From Chara braunii (Eukaryota > Streptophyta > Charophyceae > Charales > Characeae), in NCBI GenBank assembly GCA_003427395.1, contig BFEA01000201.1, positions 1,503,665-1,525,459 of the forward strand: a stretch of DNA of 21,795 nt, in the 5' to 3' direction. The notes below the pieces were generated by a model. That model worked only from the letters and a program-made list of their open reading frames with translations, was not told the DNA's origin and did no database searches. A program made the position numbers and the translations under genes. Below, piece after piece: positions 8,649 through 17,110 of this stretch. Every line of letters starts with the position of its first letter. The stretch's first letter is position 1.

Positions 8649-8944
8649 TTAGACCACCAGGAGATGTGCCCATGCAATTACGCCGGGCCCACTTCCTGGC
8701 CTCGGTATTAATAAAGATTGATCTTCTTCTTAAAAAAAAGAAGGAAAAAAGATGTGCCCATGCAATTGGAGAAAATTTGAGAAAAGGAGGGAGTCTCTCC
8801 AAGAATTTTGGAGGCTCGGGACAGCCGGACCAAAATGACTGAAGGTGCCAGCCACATCGAAAACAAGAACGCTGGGCTGGCATTTTTTTGGCAAATCTTG
8901 GCGCGCAAGGGGAAGCTGCCAGCCTCGGATGTGCCGGTGGTTAA
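8649..8944. mobile_element. TTAA-family element, copy g, carrying a retro-insertion
   Basis: Left end TTAGACCACCAGGAG, right end GTGCCGGTGGTTAA. Removing the 88 bp added by the A-tailed insertion at 8680-8749 and its duplicated target leaves 208 bp, the same length as copy d. The right interior (GGAGGCTCGGGACAGCCGGACCAAAATG region) matches copies h and i. Its right TTAA (8941-8944) is also the left TTAA of copy h. Confidence 0.65.
8680..8749 (+). mobile_element. 70-bp A-tailed retro-insertion with 18-bp TSD
   Basis: AGATGTGCCCATGCAATT occurs exactly at 8662-8679 and again at 8750-8767. Between them is a 70-bp insert ending in an A/G-rich tail. Exact long duplications with an A-tail are the mark of target-primed reverse transcription. 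The insert, starting ACGCCGGGCCC, is not recognised; it may be a truncated small-RNA or SINE copy. Confidence 0.8.
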
Positions 8945-9136
8945 ACCGCCAGTACACGGCCCCAGCCTTGCTAAAAAATGCAACTCGTAGCCTTAAGAAT
9001 TTTTGGGAGGCTCGGCCTGCGGGACCAGAATGGCTGGCGGCGCCAGCCAAAAAAGAAACGAAGTGTGCTATTGGCTGTTCGGAAAAGCTTGGCGCACAGT
9101 AAGGCGCCTTGAGGCCCTGGTGTACTGGTGGTTTAA
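8941..9136. mobile_element. TTAA/ACCACCAGTAC element, copy h
   Basis: Left end TTAAACCGCCAGTACAC. Right end, reversed, TTAAACCACCAGTACACC. The TIR is about 17 bp with one mismatch, and TTAA stands at both edges. The interior holds GGCTGGCGGCGCCAGCC (9031-9047), a strong palindrome, and GGAAAAGCTTGGCGC, both shared with copy i. 196 bp. Confidence 0.8.
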
Positions 9137-9373
9137 GGCTATTCCCCCCCTGGTGCAAACTAGGGTCCCCACCTGGTACCACCGAGGGTCAGGAAAGTCG
9201 GTTGTGTATCTGAATGTCCATGATATGTCCCTCATCGCCGCCCTGTCTGCAAAATCAGCATCATCCGCCTCCCTCCCGACGCCCTCTGTTTGCACCAGCA
9301 TGCCCGCCTCCCTCGTCATCCTCAAGCCTTGCAGTACAAAAAGAAAGAGATCTTAGTTCCCCTCCTCCTCTCT

Positions 9374-9563
9374 GTAAACCACCAGTAGAAAGCCTTGGCC
9401 TTACAGAATTTGTTTGTCGCCTACTCCGAAAAATTTCCGGCTCAGGACTACTGTACCGCAATGGGTGGCGGCAGCAGCCAAAAAGGACAAAAAGTGCGCC
9501 GCTGACGGCACGGAAAAGCTTGGCGCGCAGTGCAGGGCCTCCAGGCCCCGGTGTACTGGTGGG
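9374..9563. mobile_element. TTAA-family element, copy i
   Basis: Left end GTAAACCACCAGTAG. Right end, reversed, CCCACCAGTACACCGG. The TTAA edges are mutated. The interior matches copy h closely (GGTGGCGGCAGCAGCCAAAA, CGGAAAAGCTTGGCGCGCAG). About 190 bp. Confidence 0.7.
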
Positions 9564-10063
9564 CATGACGCTGCAAAGGAAGCTTCTTGCATTTTTTTTT
9601 TTTTTCTGTAGCCCATGGGTGTACGTCCAACCCCAATGAGAGGCGGGTTTGGGCACAAGCCTATGGGCTAGATGCCTAGAACATTTGCAGTATTGTCCTC
9701 CGATTGTTGAGGTTTTGTGCAGTGATCTCATTGGTAGAATCAATTGCGGTGTGCATGGAGGGCGCGAAGGACGCTACAGCCCTGGAGGTGACCGGTATGG
9801 ATCCAGCTTTTATAACACCTCCAAGGGCTGTGGTGGTCACGATACTTCGTTCCTGTGCAGGAGGGTGCCGGTTCGAGGCTGTCCATGCACGGCAGGGCGT
9901 GATGCCCTAAACACACGTAACTCAGTTATACCACCAGTACCTCGCTCAGCTATCGGCCGAGGGCCTTCCCCTATACGCGCCGCAGCCTTAGGGGGGTCGG
10001 CCAAGGGAAGGCCCAGTCGTTGCGCGAAGGCCGGGCCCCGCTTCTGTAGGGACGACACACTAG

Positions 10064-10561
10064 NNNNNNNNNNNNNNNNNNNNNNNNNNNNNNNNNNNNN
10101 NNNNNNNNNNNNNNNNNNNNNNNNNNNNNNNNNNNNNNNNNNNNNNNNNNNNNNNNNNNNNNNNNNNNNNNNNNNNNNNNNNNNNNNNNNNNNNNNNNNN
10201 NNNNNNNNNNNNNNNNNNNNNNNNNNNNNNNNNNNNNNNNNNNNNNNNNNNNNNNNNNNNNNNNNNNNNNNNNNNNNNNNNNNNNNNNNNNNNNNNNNNN
10301 NNNNNNNNNNNNNNNNNNNNNNNNNNNNNNNNNNNNNNNNNNNNNNNNNNNNNNNNNNNNNNNNNNNNNNNNNNNNNNNNNNNNNNNNNNNNNNNNNNNN
10401 NNNNNNNNNNNNNNNNNNNNNNNNNNNNNNNNNNNNNNNNNNNNNNNNNNNNNNNNNNNNNNNNNNNNNNNNNNNNNNNNNNNNNNNNNNNNNNNNNNNN
10501 NNNNNNNNNNNNNNNNNNNNNNNNNNNNNNNNNNNNNNNNNNNNNNNNNNNNNNNNNNNNN
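10064..10561. other. Assembly gap (498 N)
   Basis: A run of N; contents unknown. The adjacent (CT)n tract is the likely reason assembly stopped. Confidence 1.

Positions 10562-10618
<57 letters not shown>
10562..10618. repeat. (CT)n microsatellite at gap edge
   Basis: About 28 uninterrupted CT units next to the N gap; actual length may be longer. Confidence 0.98.
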
Positions 10619-10621
<3 letters not shown>

Positions 10622-10632
10622 ACTTTCAAATC

Positions 10633-10688
10633 GCAAAGCGGGAATGACATTCTTTCCGCGAAAGCGGGAAGATTCATTCCCGCTTTGC
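10633..10688. repeat. 15-bp perfect inverted repeat
   Basis: GCAAAGCGGGAATGA (10,633-10,647) and TCATTCCCGCTTTGC (10,674-10,688). The 26-nt spacer itself carries a third, partial GAAAGCGGGAA copy. Inside element j. Confidence 0.85.
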
Positions 10689-10796
10689 CTTTCCGAAGCC
10701 GTTCGTACAGAACCTATTTATTTTTCTTATTTCTTTGTTTTTTTTTCCGTTTTTTTCGTCCGTTTCGCATGGACGTTCGGGATGCCTGCGCTCGGC

Positions 10797-10846
10797 AGTC
10801 CGAGCCTCGGCACGGATCGGCGTACCGGTCGGCCGAGGCTCGGACT
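10797..10846. repeat. 15-bp perfect inverted repeat
   Basis: AGTCCGAGCCTCGGC (10,797-10,811) and GCCGAGGCTCGGACT (10,832-10,846), with a 20-nt loop, just inside the right end of element j. A subterminal hairpin of this kind could stabilise a transposon end or act as a terminator-like structure. Confidence 0.85.
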
Positions 10847-10877
10847 CGATAGCTGGGCCAGGTACTGGTGGTTTATC

Positions 10878-11040
10878 ACTACCGACAGATGTCACGTTTC
10901 ATGTTCAGAAAGATGGCAGTTATTTTTCTCACTGTTGGGGCGATATCTGAGATGGGATCATTAGTGATCTGATGGGTGGGAAGCACTGCTCTGTTATTTA
11001 TGGGCATGAGTCTTCATTTCTTTTTGGTTTTGGACTTCTG
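10878..11040 (+). repeat. Dispersed repeat R, plus-strand copy
   Basis: Aligns with the reverse complement of 1385-1575. Shared blocks are TCACTGTTG, GTGATCTGATGG, TGGGAAGCACT and a T-rich end. It begins immediately after element j. Confidence 0.65.
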
Positions 11041-11099
11041 GTGTTTTTTGTTTTTTTTTTTAATACGTTTTGGTGCTGCATAAGCCTGGCCCTGTGTTA

Positions 11100-11571
11100 G
11101 GGCGTCGTTAGACACTCCTTGGGGCATCCTCGGGCTCCGAGGATGAATCCTCAGAAAAATTTAGGGGTTTTGTCGTCTTTGTTACACTCATCCTCAGAGC
11201 ATCGGTTTTAGGACTCATCCTCGGAGCAATGTCAGAAAAAAGAGAGGAAAAAAAAAGGAAAAAAGTTGTGCTTCAGGCTTTCAGCCAATAGGGTGCCGCC
11301 ACGATCTGAATTCTCGGTTGTAACATCTCTCTACGTGCATGCCCTCTCCTCTCCATGAAACACGGATCCTCGGGCCCCAAAGGACCTCGTGAGGTCCTTT
11401 GGGGACGAGGTCCTTTGGAGCCGGGGACGATTTGGCTGGGAAATCCTTGGAGCCCAAGGATTTGTCCTCTGCGTGTTTTCACATTTTCATTTCCGATTTC
11501 ATCTCCGAGGACAGGTGGAACAAAGACGAAATCCTTGGAACCACATCCTTGAGGAGTGTCTAACGACGCCC
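11100..11571. mobile_element. Harbinger/Tourist-like MITE 2 (472 bp) with TTA duplication
   Basis: Perfect 20-bp terminal inverted repeats GGGCGTCGTTAGACACTCCT stand at 11,100-11,119 and 11,552-11,571, flanked by TTA at 11,097-11,099 and 11,572-11,574. GGG-starting ends with a TTA duplication match PIF/Harbinger MITEs. The interior contains a 30-bp near-perfect palindrome at 11,375-11,404 (14-bp arms CCCCAAAGGACCTC around GT) and repeated TCCTCGGAGC-like blocks. The right-hand 100 bp resembles that of MITE 1. The flank at 11,575-11,600 resembles the B-box region of the local SINE, so the MITE may have landed in or beside a SINE. No transposase. Confidence 0.88.
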
Positions 11572-11574
11572 TTA

Positions 11575-11600
11575 GTTCCATCTGGTGTCAAACTCAGGTT
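11575..11600 (-). mobile_element. SINE fragment (B-box region)
   Basis: GTTCCATCTGGTGTCAAACT resembles GTTCCATCTGGATTCGAACT in SINE copy A. Short, so tentative. Confidence 0.35.
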
Positions 11601-11639
11601 TCCTCTTTTTTCGTAATTTCCCTTCTTTCCTTTTCCCTC

Positions 11640-11790
11640 TTTTTTGAAAAGGCGATGGCTTCGAGATATGATCACCAAACTAAGCGGCTACAAGTAATTC
11701 AAACTTTTCCTTATCTGATTCTATCAGGATTCAAACTCATTTCTTTTAATCAACAGCTGATGGTTTTACCATCCTTCTTCGTTTTTTTTT
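11640..11790 (-). mobile_element. tRNA-derived SINE, copy C (degenerate)
   Basis: On the minus strand a worn head (CCATCAGCTGTTG) and B-box-like GAGTTTGAATCCTGATAG lead into a body ending GATATCTCGAAGCCATCGCC, which matches the 3' ends of SINE A and B. A T-rich stretch to its left would be the tail. No target-site duplication was found. An older copy of the same family. Confidence 0.6.
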
Positions 11791-12650
11791 TTTTTTTTTC
11801 TCTCTTTTTTGAGCCTGTTTTTTTCAAGCCTGAATTTCATGGCACTCTGAGTTTTGCCGAGCCTGGGTCCCGCTCCATTTTCTTTCTAGTACTCTCACAG
11901 AAAAGAACAGAAAACATATGGGAAAATTTCGAAATGCCCCTGAAGTTTGCGTTTTTTGCGATTACCTCTCCGACGGCCGACTTACCCTGATTGCCCCTCT
12001 GAAAGTGATTCAAGTTTCAAAAAATACCCTGGCATCATTTGGGCCTAGGACATTTTCAATATACCCCTACCGTTACCCGTGCCAAATTTCCAGTTTGCCC
12101 CTTTCGGATAGCCGTTCAGTACAGACTCTAGAATTTTATATATGCCCCTCCTGGTACCGTGCATCTTTCTGGTATTCCCTTCTGGTCGTTGCTGGCAGAA
12201 GCAACTGTTCCCCTGGCCCTAGGAGGGGTGCTACTGGGTTTTTTTCTTTTTTTCTTTTTTTACACACACACACGCACACAAGTGTGGCAGTGTATATTTC
12301 CATGGTCTAGAGGTAAATTCATTCAATTTTGCTCATCCTATTGATGGAAGTAGCATGGGCAGCCACGAGGTTGGAAACTTACCTGTTCTGTATGTGTGTG
12401 TGTGTGCGTGTGTATACGGTGTGTGACGTTCGCGTATGGGTGGACACATTATGCATTCTCTCTCTCTCATGTGTGTTTTTAAAAAAGCACCTCAAATTCT
12501 CTCTCTCATTCCCTCCACAATCATAGCAAACCATCCATAACGAAAAAGTATATAAACAATAAAATACGAAATGCAAGATTGGCCACGTTTGTGTGGTTCA
12601 GCGCCTGCCGCCGAAGCGGCACATTTGCACATATACATAGATATTATATA
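11791..12650. other. No gene seen; CA and TG microsatellites
   Basis: A (CA)n tract at 12,262-12,280 and a (TG)n tract at 12,393-12,413 are inverted with respect to each other, about 110 bp apart, and could pair. The open frame over 11,556-11,990 is T-rich and overlaps SINE C, so it is not taken as coding. Confidence 0.5.
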
Positions 12651-12742
12651 CAGGGTTGTCAGCGTTCGGGACAGGCCGAACGCCCGAACGTTCAGCGCCC
12701 CCTCTTGAAGCGTTTGGCAGTTTGGCCGAACGCGGACCCAAA
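12651..12742 (-). mobile_element. Solo right terminus of the CAGGGTTGCC foldback family, inverted
   Basis: CAGGGTTGTCAGCGTTCGGG onward is the reverse complement of the right end of copy 1 (about 7990-8084), continuing to GGACCC. It lies head to head with the left end of copy 2 at 12,760, separated only by a (TA)n tract. A remnant of a third copy, or of element 2 invaded by a related element. Confidence 0.65.
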
Positions 12743-12759
12743 ATATATATATATATATA

Positions 12760-13482
12760 CAGGGTTACCTGACCGAACGTTCGGGGGCCCCCGGGCTGGC
12801 CCCCGAACGTTCGGGCGTTCGGGGGCCGAACACGTTCAGGTTCGGCCCCCGCTGAATAAAATTTCGGGGCCTAAAAATAAGTGTTTTTTTCTGAATTTTT
12901 TTTTGTGAGTTCTCTATGATGTAACCTACACGCCTATAAATTTTGAAGCCATTCTGCTAAGCCAAAAACGCATTAACAATCGTCAAAGATGGGGGTGTCA
13001 AAACGTGCTCGCCCACTCACTATTTTGTTTTTTTTCACTTTTAACTTTTTGTTTTCACTTTATTTCGGCGCCTTAAAAAATATATATATTTTTTGAAAAA
13101 CTTTTCATCAGTTATTGATTATGTAAACTACATATCTGTAAATTTTCAGGGCATTTGTCAATGCCAAAACATAATTAAAAATCGGCAAAGATGGCGGTGT
13201 CGAAAAGGTGCTGACACACTCGCTCATTTTAATTCTCTTTTTCTGTATTTGATTTTTAATTCAAATTTGGTAAAGAATTTGGATACAGTACCCAGACAAA
13301 TGTTGTTTAGTTTATGTTTTTCCATAACATATTTTGTTTTCGGAATTTTTTGAATTTTTTTTTTCTTTTTTTTTTTGTCGTCCGCGTTTGGCCTGAAAGG
13401 CCGAACGCCTTCCGAAGGGGTCCCGTACGTTCGCGTGTTCGGGTTCGGGCGTTCGGCCCGTCACGAACGCCGGTGTCAAGCG
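12760..13482. mobile_element. CAGGGTTGCC foldback-type DNA element, copy 2
   Basis: The left end CAGGGTTACC is followed by dense GAACGTTCGGGCGTTCGGGG motifs. The right end has GTTCGGGTTCGGGCGTTCGG then GAACGCCGGTGTCAAGC. The AT-rich interior is collinear with copy 1, including TTGGTAAAGAATTTGGAT and AAATGTTGTTTAGTTTAT near the right. It carries the same pair of modules containing AAAGATGGSGGTGTC (near 12,980 and 13,187). Non-coding and diverged from copy 1 throughout, so not a recent duplication. Confidence 0.75.
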
Positions 13483-15720
13483 CATCGGTCCGGCACCACA
13501 CAAGGCAGCACGGGACCCTCCCGACCGCGTGACGCAAGAGTTAGTTTGGATCCTCGTCGCGAATATACATGGAGCTTCCGCAAGCCGCTCGGACCGGGTG
13601 CACCAGCCATACCTCTTGCAAGCCCGTACGACAGGACAAGGCCAACGCGAGGCACAACTTACCTCCACCTTACAGGAGCTGTCACCTCCCTTCGGTGAGC
13701 GTATCCCCGCCGAACTACCAGTCCACCGTACAAAAGCTGGTCAATTGCAATCGCAGATGTGGACCAGCCGAGGGCGTTTCTCGTTCGCTGTAGCATAGGG
13801 GGTACGTGCGGTATTACGCCTCTATCGAACCCGCACACGAACCAGCATCTTGGGGGGCTGAGGTCCCTAGCGCGGCCCGTCGTCGGTCGACTAGGACGTA
13901 TCCCACTCACCACGCGTACACTACTCTATACAAAAAAAAACACGCACACACACACACCTATACATATATAGAACGACACTAGACGAACAACGTGACAACA
14001 CTCGTAGTCCCTTAGTGACCGCCCCATAACTCTCCGACACGGAAATCGGGTAAGCGTCGTGCACGAGTCTCGGTATAAGATCGCGCAGACGGCTCATATC
14101 GAATCGCAATGCAAGCGTACGCAAGCGGTCGCAATGATGGCGTGCTATGTAGTACCCATACTCATGCGGTCCTCGTTAATCTCAAGGGTCGTCGGCTGAC
14201 ACGCGCCTTGAGGGTTAATCTCTCGATGCTGGACAACCGCCAAATGCGGTTGAAAACCACACCCTTTTCTGCACCCTGCGGAGAGTGGGTGGTACACATG
14301 TTCATACCTGTGGTGACAATTATCTCTTATGGCCCTGGAGTTCAGCTCCATCACCTAGGGTCCGAAAAGAAGTCAAGGGGTTTAACTTTGACGGTTGCCA
14401 CAGACTACAACGTCCAACTATCATAACTCTTAAAAAGCAAAAATAGGTTGAAGGCCTCTCTATCCCAAAAATTGCAACCTTGGGTGACTTTTTCGATCGG
14501 CACGAACGGCCTATACCGATCTTGAACACTCATGCACACGTACGGATCCCTTGATCTCATAACTCTAGACACTAAGACGGCGAAACGTCGCGCGCAAGAT
14601 TTGGATATAAAGTTGCGTGGTTGCAAGCCTGTCTTACACCAACCGGCGATGCCAATCATACACGGTAATCGCAGTTCCGGCCTCGCGCTATTGAATGGCT
14701 GAAGGAATATATCGTGAGCGGTTACCCTTGACGATATTGAATGGCTGAAGGACATGTCGTTCAGCCCTCGCGACATTTCTGCCCTTAGGGTTGGGTGTCT
14801 CGACGGGCAGGGCAGATAGGCTCTACGCAAGGGAAAGTTTCTTCTCTTCAGAGTCTAGGGTCTGGGGTGTCCTGGTCCAGGACTAACGTCCGACTAAGAA
14901 ATCTCTAAGAAGCACACAACGATATAAAGGTTTTTTTTTTCCCTCTCTCGGCCCCAACATCGATTTTTACCCTTAAGCGAGACCCGCTTAGGCCGCACGA
15001 ACACTGAATATAATTACACACACATATATAGGGGGTAAGTACGTGACGATCACTTCTCACAGTCACAGTGGGACTCCTCATAGCCATATGTGTACGCGCG
15101 ATCGCAGACAGTCGAATCACAACATATATCTGCAATCACATTAAAGAGTCAAACAAAAACCCATGCACTACACGGAGTCAACCTCAACCACTCTTTATAC
15201 TCATACCCCTCGCTTTAACCATGCAATCCGCAGCCTCTTGTCCAACCAACCATGATTAAATACTCAGTACCTTTGTTAAATGGCCATTCAATAAAAGTCC
15301 GGGCGAAACCTTAACAAAACAATAAAATGATCAGGGCTAAAGCCTTTCAGGTTTAGTATTGACGGGGAATTAGAATTGAGTCGTAAACCGACGAATGGGC
15401 AACCGACCTGTTATCAGTGATAACAGAAGATGATCCTCAAGGGATCAAGCTGAATATAGTCAAAGTCCTGAATCAAATCGATAAACCTGGTCTGTAACAC
15501 AAGAGAGGTCAGCGCCCAAGACTAACCCTATGAGTCCTATGGGGAATGATCTCCACATCATGGTCTTACTCAAATCATCCTATTTAACTAGGCCTAAGTC
15601 TACCTCTAAGCAAGTGCCAGAGAAAAAGGTAGACCTTTGGCAGAATCTCCTCTATACAGAGTGGGTTGTCAAAACTGCCACCTATCAAAATATAATATAA
15701 TTTCTCTAATATTAAGAAAA
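13483..15720. other. No recognised gene; compositionally distinct segment
   Basis: The poly-T tracts and repeat families of the left part stop here and CpG-containing sequence is common. Visible structure: an 18-bp direct repeat TATTGAATGGCTGAAGGA at 14,689-14,706 and 14,735-14,752; hairpins at about 14,234-14,252 (CAACCGC/GCGGTTG) and 15,408-15,426 (CTGTTATCA/TGATAACAG, 1-nt loop); and GTCTACCT/AGGTAGAC flanking about 15,605-15,640. Frames up to 141 codons are open on both strands without similarity I recognise. This may be a decayed retrotransposon, but no LTR pair or primer-binding site was found. Confidence 0.4.
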
Positions 15721-15724
15721 TTTT

Positions 15725-16046
15725 GGCAGCGCTTCCCGTAGGAAAAGTGTCTTTTTAAAATTTATACAAGCCCAAACATGAAAACAAAAATAGTCTTTGA
15801 CTGCCCTAAGTCAAATTTTGTCAAATTCTTTGAATTAGCAAAAATTTGGGCAGCACTCTCTTTAGGAAAGAAGACTTCCCAGATTTTTACTAGGTCATGT
15901 ATGAAAGTCAGACAAGTTTGAACTTTGGAATCCAAAATTTGACTAACTCCTTGGGTTTGCAGAAATTTCGGCAGCGCTTCCCATAGGAAAAGTGGCTTAC
16001 CAAAATTTATACATGCCCAAGTACAATAAATGGTTTCAGAAAAATA
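15725..16046. repeat. Three diverged tandem units of about 120-125 bp
   Basis: Units begin GGCAGCGCTTCCC (15,725), GGCAGCACTCTCT (15,850) and GGCAGCGCTTCCC (15,970). Each has a small hairpin just inside: CTTCC-cgta-GGAA, TCTTT-agg-AAAGA and CTTCC-cata-GGAA. The paired bases change together in unit 2. A minus-strand frame reads through units 2 and 3 as a 40-residue repeat (for example INFGKPLFLWEALPKFL against VKIWEVFFPKESAAQIF), but unit 1 is out of that register. Coding is unlikely. Confidence 0.65.
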
Positions 16047-16115
16047 CAAAAATTGATCTAGGTAAAAAAAACTATCACAGAAAATGCAGAATTGAATCTA
16101 AATCCTATCGCTCTA

Positions 16116-16192
16116 GCACGTGGCGAACTACTAAAGCGACTACCTATCAAGCTGAAACTCAGAGTAGGTAGTAATCTCACTCAGCCACATGC
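16116..16192. repeat. Nested stem structure just upstream of the hairpin array
   Basis: The outer arms GCACGTGGC (16,116-16,124) and GCCACATGC (16,184-16,192) pair 8 of 9. The inner arms ACTACCTA (16,139-16,146) and TAGGTAGT (16,165-16,172) pair perfectly. The result is a stem within a stem, which could fold as RNA or single-stranded DNA. Confidence 0.55.
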
Positions 16193-16303
16193 AAGCCAAA
16201 CCACAAAGGAAAGTACTCTCACCAACCTAAGTTACCTTTGACAAACAATAGTTCATAGTCTTTCAATGATTTAACCCTTCATACCCTGCTTACATAGGGC
16301 ATT

Positions 16304-17110
16304 GAGTCTGGTCATTCGTCTTAGTAACAATGCCCAACTCTTTGCCTTAGTTATACACCAACAGGTTGCACAATTACTTCTCTCTTCTTTGGGCATATGA
16401 TTAAGTCATTCGTCTTAGAAACAATGCTTAGTCGTCTTGAATTGTTTAAATAGCCAAGTTATATATACTTATCTGAACTCAATCTTCGAAAGTGAGCATA
16501 GGGTTGAGTCATTTGTCTATGAACAATGCTCAATCTGCCCAAATTACCTTCAATTATAACTCTTAGTTATACTTTCTTCATTTGTGATAAGGCTATAGTC
16601 AAACCATTCGTCTTAGAAACAATGTTTGGCTAGCCTTGTTCTCATATATTTGTGACGATATATAGCATTATAGAGAATCTTATTCCTTTGTTCTCATTAT
16701 AATCTTGTGGCCTCAGACTTAGACCATTCGTCTTAGAGACAATGTCTAGTCCTTTGACCTAAACCTCCCCTCATAACAAAACAATCAGAAAAAGAGTTGA
16801 GTCATTCGTCTTAGAAACAATTCTCAACCCTTTTTTTCTCAGTACTAAAAAAAAAGGCTGTGTACCCTGGGTCAAGACCCAGAGACTGTTTAGAAACCAC
16901 CAAAAATAAACAGCGGTCAGACCATTCATCTTAGAAACAATGTCCGACCCTCAAAATTCAAGCAATCAATAACCCTCAAAATAAATAGCCAGGTCATTCA
17001 TCTTAGAAACAATGCCTGGCACAATTAAATAAACACAGCGACCAAGCCATTTGTCTTAGAAACAATGCTTGGCCCTTGTCAGGCCATTCATCTTAGAAAC
17101 AATATCTGAC
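16304..17110. repeat. Array of ten conserved-apex, variable-stem hairpins
   Basis: Ten units carry the apex consensus CATTCGTCTTAGAAACAATG at 16,313, 16,407, 16,510, 16,605, 16,725, 16,803, 16,923, 16,995, 17,048 and 17,085 (start of CATT). CATT and AATG pair, leaving the loop CRTCTTAGAAAC. One unpaired pyrimidine precedes CATT in every unit. Outside it lies a basal stem that differs from unit to unit yet pairs: GATTAAG/CTTAGTC, TAGTCAAA/TTTGGCTA, GAGTTGAG/CTCAACCC, GCCAGG/CCTGGC, GACCAAG/CTTGGCC, GTCAGG/TCTGAC and others, each with at most one or two mismatches. Spacing varies from 37 to 120 bp and the DNA between is not conserved. I recognise no known family; an RNA or ssDNA structure, or a small mobile hairpin, are both possible. 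Confidence 0.85.

Larger units (their letters stand above)
9926..10876. mobile_element. Large TTAA-family element, copy j (interrupted by assembly gap)
   Basis: Left end TTATACCACCAGTACCTCGC followed by TCAGCTATCGGCC. Right end, reversed, ATAAACCACCAGTACCTGGC followed by CCAGCTATCG. The inverted ends thus agree over about 27 bp, longer than in the small copies. The interior holds the N gap, a (CT)n tract and two strong hairpins (10,633-10,688 and 10,797-10,846). The true size is unknown because gap length may be arbitrary. It could be a longer, less deleted relative of the short copies, so any transposase gene of the family would be sought in this gap. No coding region is visible in the sequenced parts. 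Confidence 0.6.

Noticed and set aside
9649-10647. 332-codon open frame across the gap
   Set aside because: Most of it is N and CT repeat; no supporting sequence.
15762-16049. 40-residue repeat protein on the minus strand
   Set aside because: The apparent protein repeat follows from DNA tandem units; the third unit is out of frame and no start or splice context is evident.
16304-17110. CRISPR array
   Set aside because: The repeats are part of longer hairpins with unit-specific arms, spacing varies from 37 to 120 bp, no leader or cas genes are present, and the context is eukaryotic.
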